Shown: positions 5,280 through 7,482 of the stretch, one piece after another
Layout of the letters: each line of letters begins with the position of its first letter
How positions within the stretch are numbered: position 1 is the first letter of the stretch
Source of the DNA: an uncultured Eubacteriales bacterium
GTDB lineage: Bacteria; Bacillota; Clostridia; Oscillospirales; Oscillospiraceae
NCBI GenBank assembly: GCA_900554625.1
Contig: USHP01000089.1
Span: 1 to 7,482 of the forward strand
Direction of reading: 5' to 3'
DNA: 7,482 bases
Program-made: the position numbers and the translations under genes
Notes under the pieces: model-generated
What the model was told of the DNA's origin: nothing
What the model saw: the letters and a program-made list of their open reading frames with translations, nothing else
Database searches by the model: none

Positions 5280-5474
5280 ATGTGTCTTTCTACTGTATAT
5301 AAGAACAGCCTGACCCCTGAGACGGTGATGATGCGTAACGTTATGCGCATTGAGTGCAAGGACGGCATGGTCATCCTCACTGATCTGATGGAGCGCCAGA
5401 TGGCCATTGAGGGCACTCTGGAAATGGCAAACCTGGTCGACGGCGTGGCCGTTGTGAAAGAGGCAGCCGTGTAA
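5280..5474 (+). CDS. cooT: CooT-family nickel-binding protein
   Basis: A 64-residue small beta protein of the CooT family (PF10133, earlier called RNA_bind_2). It begins MCLSTVY; the Cys at position 2 is the conserved nickel ligand described for Rhodospirillum rubrum CooT, which helps deliver nickel to CO dehydrogenase. The middle (MRIECKDGMVILTDLMERQ, residues 22-40) and the end (LVDGVAVVK, 52-60) fit the family's strands. The ATG at 5280 lies 15 bases after the stop of the His-rich gene, with a modest GAGG 9 bases upstream, so it is in the same operon. In R. rubrum, CooT sits with CooJ, a His-rich nickel protein; the pairing here is a parallel. No CO dehydrogenase, hydrogenase or urease gene lies in the window, so the client is unknown. 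A second Cys, C26, is present. Confidence 0.85.
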   Translation: MCLSTVYKNSLTPETVMMRNVMRIECKDGMVILTDLMERQMAIEGTLEMANLVDGVAVVKEAAV

Positions 5475-5486
5475 CAAGCGACCTTT

Positions 5487-5518
5487 CCGGGCGGAGAAAT
5501 CTGCCCGGATTTTCTTTC
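5487..5518 (+). terminator. Terminator of the His-rich/cooT operon
   Basis: A 9-bp stem (5487-5495 with 5500-5508, one G-T pair) capped by a GAAA tetraloop is followed by ATTTTCTTT. It lies 12 bases past the cooT stop and separates this operon from perR. Confidence 0.9.
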
Positions 5519-5531
5519 AAAAAATAAATGC

Positions 5532-5546
5532 AAATAATTCTTATTT
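5532..5546. promoter_or_regulatory. Candidate PerR box upstream of the -35
   Basis: AAATAATTCTTATTT has perfect 6-bp inverted arms (AAATAA/TTATTT) around a 3-base centre, close in shape to the PerR box TTATAATnATTATAA. It lies 5 bases before the perR -35. Its reverse strand shares AAATAAGAAT with a second site at 5589. Confidence 0.55.
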
Positions 5547-5551
5547 TCTTC

Positions 5552-5580
5552 TTGACAAAGTTCAATGGACATGCTATACT
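5552..5580 (+). promoter_or_regulatory. Sigma-A promoter of perR
   Basis: TTGACA (5552-5557), 17-base spacer, TATACT (5575-5580) with an extended TG at 5572-5573. Transcription should start near 5587, immediately before the second operator-like sequence. Confidence 0.9.
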
Positions 5581-5588
5581 CATCTCGT

Positions 5589-5603
5589 AAATAAGAATCA
5601 ATC
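5589..5603. promoter_or_regulatory. Second candidate PerR box at the transcription start
   Basis: AAATAAGAATCAATC matches the reverse strand of the 5532-5546 palindrome at 12 of 15 positions, including the first ten. Covering roughly +2 to +16, it is placed to block RNA polymerase, consistent with PerR repressing its own gene. Confidence 0.45.
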
Positions 5604-5628
5604 ACAAATCACACGACAGGAGGTGTCT

Positions 5629-6021
5629 ATGGAAGGATCTACCAAGCAGTTCCGCAAACGCAACGCCATTCTCGCCTGCCTGCAGCAAACCCACGCACAC
5701 CCCTCGGCGGAGATGGTTCACGAAATGCTTCAGAAGACCCATCCGGACATTTCTCTTGCCACGGTGTACCGGAATCTGGCCTGGTTCAAAAGCCAGGGCA
5801 TGATTCAGAGCCTGGGTACGGTCAATGGCATCGAGCGCTTCGACGCAAATACAGCGCCCCATGTCCACTTTGTCTGCACCGGCTGCAGTGCGGTCATCGA
5901 TCTGCCCCAAATCGCAGTTCCCCACTCTCTGGAAGCCGACACGGAAAAATACGCCGGATGCCGGGTCCAGGGCTGCCTGCTGACCTTCACCGGTCTGTGC
6001 GGCAGCTGCGCAAATTCCTGA
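5629..6021 (+). CDS. perR: PerR-type peroxide-sensing Fur-family repressor
   Basis: A 130-residue Fur-family regulator. Residues 1-72 are the winged helix, with [11 protein letters not shown] (40-50) as the recognition helix; 73-130 form the dimer domain. The structural zinc site is C83/C86 plus C124/C127. The regulatory ligands H24, D72, H78, H80 and D91 match the spacing of Bacillus subtilis PerR H37, D85, H91, H93 and D104 exactly. Asp rather than Glu at the last position is the feature associated with peroxide-sensing PerR over iron-sensing Fur. With Fe(II) bound it should repress; peroxide oxidises the His ligands and releases DNA. A GTG at 5623 is in frame but lies inside the ribosome site AGGAGGT (5618-5624), so ATG 5629 is the start. 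The following rubrerythrin gene, 43 bases on, supports the role. Confidence 0.92.
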   Translation: MEGSTKQFRKRNAILACLQQTHAHPSAEMVHEMLQKTHPDISLATVYRNLAWFKSQGMIQSLGTVNGIERFDANTAPHVHFVCTGCSAVIDLPQIAVPHSLEADTEKYAGCRVQGCLLTFTGLCGSCANS

Positions 6022-6064
6022 AATCCCTGAAACATCAAAAATTATATTATTGGAGGAAACAAGT

Positions 6065-6655
6065 ATGAAGAAGTTTGTCTGCCCCGTCTGTGGTTACGTT
6101 TACGAAGGCGAAAGCATCCCCGAAGGTTTCAAGTGCCCCGTCTGCAAGGTTGACGGCTCCAAGTTCAAGGTCATGGAGACCGACAAGCTGGCCGCTGAGC
6201 ACGAGTATGGCATCTATGCCAAGACCGTGAAGAACAACCCCGACATCTCCGAAGAGGACAAGAAGTTCATCTTCGAGCAGCTGATGGCCAACTTCAACGG
6301 TGAGTGCTCCGAAGTGGGCATGTACCTGTGCATGGCTCGTATCGCTCATCGGGAAGGCTACCCCGAAATCGGCCTGTACTGGGAGAAGGCTGCCTACGAA
6401 GAGGCTGAGCATGCTGCCAAGTTCGCCGAGCTGCTGGGCGCTGACCTGGAGCCCAACATGAAGGCTACCACCAAGGACAACCTGGCATGGCGTGTTGACT
6501 GCGAGTTCGGCGCAACCCAGGGCAAGTTCGATCTGGCCGCCTGCGCTAAGAAGAACGGCCTGGATGCCATCCACGACACCGTCCACGAGATGGCTCGTGA
6601 CGAGGCTCGCCACGGCAAGGCACTGAAGGGCCTGCTGGAGCGCTACTTCAAGTAA
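6065..6655 (+). CDS. rbr: Reverse rubrerythrin (rubredoxin domain first)
   Basis: A 196-residue cytoplasmic peroxidase that reduces hydrogen peroxide using electrons passed from NADH through a rubredoxin-type centre. The order is reversed relative to classical rubrerythrin: residues 1-38 are a rubredoxin-like Fe(Cys)4 domain (C6, C9, C24, C27; [10 protein letters not shown] and CPVCKVDG), and 60-196 are the four-helix diiron domain. Likely diiron ligands are E80, E113 and H116 (EAEH), E147, and E180 and H183 (EARH). The ATG at 6065 is 8 bases after GGAGG; an in-frame TTG at 6050 overlaps that site and is rejected. Strong codon bias suggests high expression. No separate promoter is evident in the 43 bases after perR, so co-transcription and PerR control are likely, as for the clostridial PerR-regulated reverse rubrerythrins. 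Confidence 0.95.
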   Translation: MKKFVCPVCGYVYEGESIPEGFKCPVCKVDGSKFKVMETDKLAAEHEYGIYAKTVKNNPDISEEDKKFIFEQLMANFNGECSEVGMYLCMARIAHREGYPEIGLYWEKAAYEEAEHAAKFAELLGADLEPNMKATTKDNLAWRVDCEFGATQGKFDLAACAKKNGLDAIHDTVHEMARDEARHGKALKGLLERYFK

Positions 6656-6666
6656 GCATGATATGC

Positions 6667-6694
6667 GGGGCGGCTTCGGCCGCCCCACTTTTTT
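6667..6694 (+). terminator. Terminator-like hairpin between rubrerythrin and the small gene
   Basis: An 8-bp GGGGCGGC/GCCGCCCC stem with a very stable TTCG tetraloop (6667-6686) is followed by ACTTTTTT. It is strong enough to end most transcripts after rubrerythrin, yet the ribosome site of the next gene begins 5 bases later, so that gene depends on read-through. Confidence 0.88.
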
Positions 6695-6711
6695 CCCGAA
6701 AGGAGTTTCCC

Positions 6712-6864
6712 ATGATAACATGGAAGGAAGAGGGTTTCCTGCCGGTTGCCAAGGCAGAGAAGGAAGGGGACTACATCTGCCCCATCTGCCACAAGATCCT
6801 CCACCTGGAGGCAGGCCAGACCATCCCCCTGTGCTGCGGCAAGCGCATGGAGCCCCTGGACTGA
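6712..6864 (+). CDS. Desulforedoxin-like small metalloprotein
   Basis: A 50-residue protein with a desulforedoxin-type site: CPIC (C23, C26), 14 residues, then CCG (C41, C42), as in the iron-binding domain of desulforedoxin and the N-terminus of desulfoferrodoxin. The 22 residues ahead of it (MITWKEEGFLPV...) are an extension of no recognised type. The length is that of a stand-alone domain; the superoxide-reductase domain of desulfoferrodoxin is absent. A likely role is electron transfer to the neighbouring rubrerythrin or a related peroxide/superoxide reductase, inferred from context. The ATG at 6712 follows AAAGGAG (6699-6705) by 6 bases. A strong terminator-like hairpin lies just upstream, so expression is probably lower than that of rubrerythrin. 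A structural zinc site instead of iron is the alternative. Confidence 0.82.
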   Translation: MITWKEEGFLPVAKAEKEGDYICPICHKILHLEAGQTIPLCCGKRMEPLD

Positions 6865-6936
6865 AACGCCCGGAAGGGCAATGCAGTTCCGGTAAGAAAA
6901 ACGATGAAATAAGCTGCACAGGCTTTCTTTCTGCAA

Positions 6937-6970
6937 AAACCCTGCCTTGACGCTTTACAAGGCAGGGTTT
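6937..6970. terminator. Hairpin terminator downstream of the desulforedoxin-like gene
   Basis: A perfect 13-bp stem, AAACCCTGCCTTG with CAAGGCAGGGTTT (6937-6949 and 6958-6970), with an 8-base loop. The plus-strand tail is only TTT-GCTT; the minus-strand tail has five Ts. It probably ends the perR-rbr transcript inefficiently, and it overlaps the next promoter. Confidence 0.7.
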
Positions 6971-6982
6971 GCTTGCTATGAT
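6954..6982 (+). promoter_or_regulatory. Promoter of the Cys-rich 108-residue protein gene
   Basis: TTTACA (6954-6959), 17-base spacer, TATGAT (6977-6982) with an extended TG at 6974-6975. The -35 lies in the loop and 3' arm of the preceding hairpin. Confidence 0.75.
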
Positions 6983-7034
6983 GGTGGCAAACACAGGCGG
7001 TGCTTTGCCGCCGGATTTCAGGAGGGAACAGGAT

Positions 7035-7361
7035 ATGACTAAGGTAATCATTGATCCCGGCGTCTGCGGTCTGCCCACCCGGGTCAGCGCTGTAACCGAC
7101 GAAGATCAGCAGGAAGTAACGCTGGAAGTGGTTTCCGGCTGTGAAGCGGTGCGGCGGATGTTCGATGCACTAGGCAATACCTTCGACGCATTTGAGCTGT
7201 GCCTGGGCAAGCCCGGCACCGGAGAACTGTACCAGTATGCAGCAGAGCATTTCCCCGGACACTGTTCCTGTCCGGTGATTGCCGGAATCATCAAGTGCGC
7301 CGAGGCCGAATGCGGCCTGGCCCTGAAAAAAGAAGCATCCATCCGGTTTGTGGAAGAATAA
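7035..7361 (+). CDS. Small cysteine-rich cytoplasmic protein, function unknown
   Basis: A 108-residue protein started by the ATG at 7035, 8 bases after AGGAGGG (7020-7026); the frame extends upstream to 6969 without a better start. No signal peptide or membrane segment is seen. It has seven Cys (C11, C36, C56, C77, C79, C88, C93). The most motif-like parts are IDPGVCG near the N-terminus (residues 6-12), VSGCEAV (33-39) and HCSCPVIAGIIKCAEAECGLALKK (split as HCSCP 76-80 and KCAEAECGLALKK 87-99). The layout suggests a metal or Fe-S binding protein. The IDPGVCG start and C-terminal Cys cluster recall small proteins of Clostridia and methanogens grouped, as I recall, as DUF6951; this is unchecked. 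It has its own promoter and terminator, so no operon partner hints at its task. Confidence 0.85.
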   Translation: MTKVIIDPGVCGLPTRVSAVTDEDQQEVTLEVVSGCEAVRRMFDALGNTFDAFELCLGKPGTGELYQYAAEHFPGHCSCPVIAGIIKCAEAECGLALKKEASIRFVEE

Positions 7362-7362
7362 G

Positions 7363-7395
7363 AAACGGCAGGGAGTAACATTCTCCCTGCCGTTT
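7363..7395. terminator. Bidirectional terminator between convergent genes
   Basis: A perfect 13-bp stem (7363-7375 with 7383-7395) and 7-base loop, flanked by T-rich sequence on both strands. It starts 1 base past the stop of the Cys-rich gene and 2 bases from the stop of the leftward RCC1-like gene, so it serves both. Confidence 0.9.
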
Positions 7396-7397
7396 TA

Positions 7398-7482
7398 TTA
7401 ATTGCTTACAACACACTGGCCGCAGCCGTTGCTGCCCACGGCTACCAGGGTGCCGTCGGAGCGCAGGCCCAGGGTATGGTAC
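7398..7482 (-). CDS. RCC1-repeat protein, C-terminal tail (5' part outside window)
   Basis: Only the last 27 residues are present on the minus strand, ending at the TAA in 7398-7400. They read HTLGLRSDGTLVAVGSN followed by GCGQCVVSN. The pattern HT.gL.sDGTlvavGsN..GQc.V is the RCC1 repeat, a blade unit of seven-bladed beta propellers. Bacterial RCC1 proteins are often secreted or surface-bound and contain many such repeats; this would be the last blade. The frame is too short to show location or function. It shares a terminator with the convergent Cys-rich gene. Confidence 0.75.
   Translation of the reverse strand, partial: YHTLGLRSDGTLVAVGSNGCGQCVVSN

Noticed and set aside
4776..5477. Minus-strand 233-residue frame rich in Met, Val and Gly
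   Set aside because: It is the antisense image of the CAY repeat and cooT; the hydrophobic composition is a by-product of the His codons.
6036..6052. AT-rich PerR-like box before rubrerythrin
   Set aside because: The AT-rich stretch lacks real inverted symmetry and no -35/-10 pair fits; more likely an unstructured translation start region.
6870..6892. CCGGAA/TTCCGG hairpin after the desulforedoxin-like gene
   Set aside because: Only 6 bp with an 11-base loop and no T-run; not convincing as a terminator.
6047..7078. Minus-strand 343-residue frame over rubrerythrin
   Set aside because: Antisense to three supported genes and two hairpins, a product of strong codon bias in rubrerythrin.

Overview
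The window looks like chromosomal DNA of an anaerobic, moderately GC-rich Gram-positive bacterium of the class Clostridia, probably a gut Oscillospiraceae/Ruminococcaceae-type organism. This rests on strong AGGAGG ribosome sites, sigma-A promoters close to TTGACA-17-TATAAT, a rpsF-ssb-rpsR operon without rplI, a zinc-type S18, and oxygen-defence proteins of strict anaerobes (reverse rubrerythrin, a desulforedoxin-like protein, PerR). The assignment is an inference from gene content; no species can be named.

Layout. (1) 2-986, plus strand: the 3' end of a two-helix membrane protein, overlapping by 8 bases a membrane-anchored exported protein. (2) 1003-2562, minus: a YtcJ-type amidohydrolase convergent with that pair. 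(3) 2640-3910, minus: the rpsF-ssb-rpsR operon with a well-formed promoter, a structured leader and a strong terminator. (4) 3999-4154, plus: a tRNA-Gly(CCC) with its own promoter and terminator, followed by about 135 bases with no gene. (5) 4284-5518: a divergent metal-handling locus. A CsoR/RcnR/InrS-family repressor with a His-rich head reads leftward. A perfect-consensus promoter reads rightward into a 148-residue His-rich, Cys-containing protein and a CooT-family nickel-binding protein. (6) 5532-6864, plus: an oxidative-stress group of PerR-like regulator, reverse rubrerythrin and a 50-residue desulforedoxin-like protein. (7) 6937-7482: a 108-residue Cys-rich protein of unknown function with its own promoter, then a bidirectional terminator and the C-terminal tail of an RCC1-repeat protein on the minus strand.

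How the genes may work together. Region 5 is the part most likely to hold an undescribed system. The repressor has the H-C-H-C spacing of the nickel sensor InrS, the divergent gene encodes a protein with 28 His in its first 67 residues, and the last gene is a CooT homologue. Together they suggest nickel (or cobalt/copper) sensing, buffering and delivery. Region 6 resembles known clostridial peroxide-defence groups: PerR keeps all five regulatory metal ligands at canonical spacing and its promoter carries two related operator-like sequences, so self-regulation together with rubrerythrin is likely. Regions 1, 2 and 7 show no functional link to the others.
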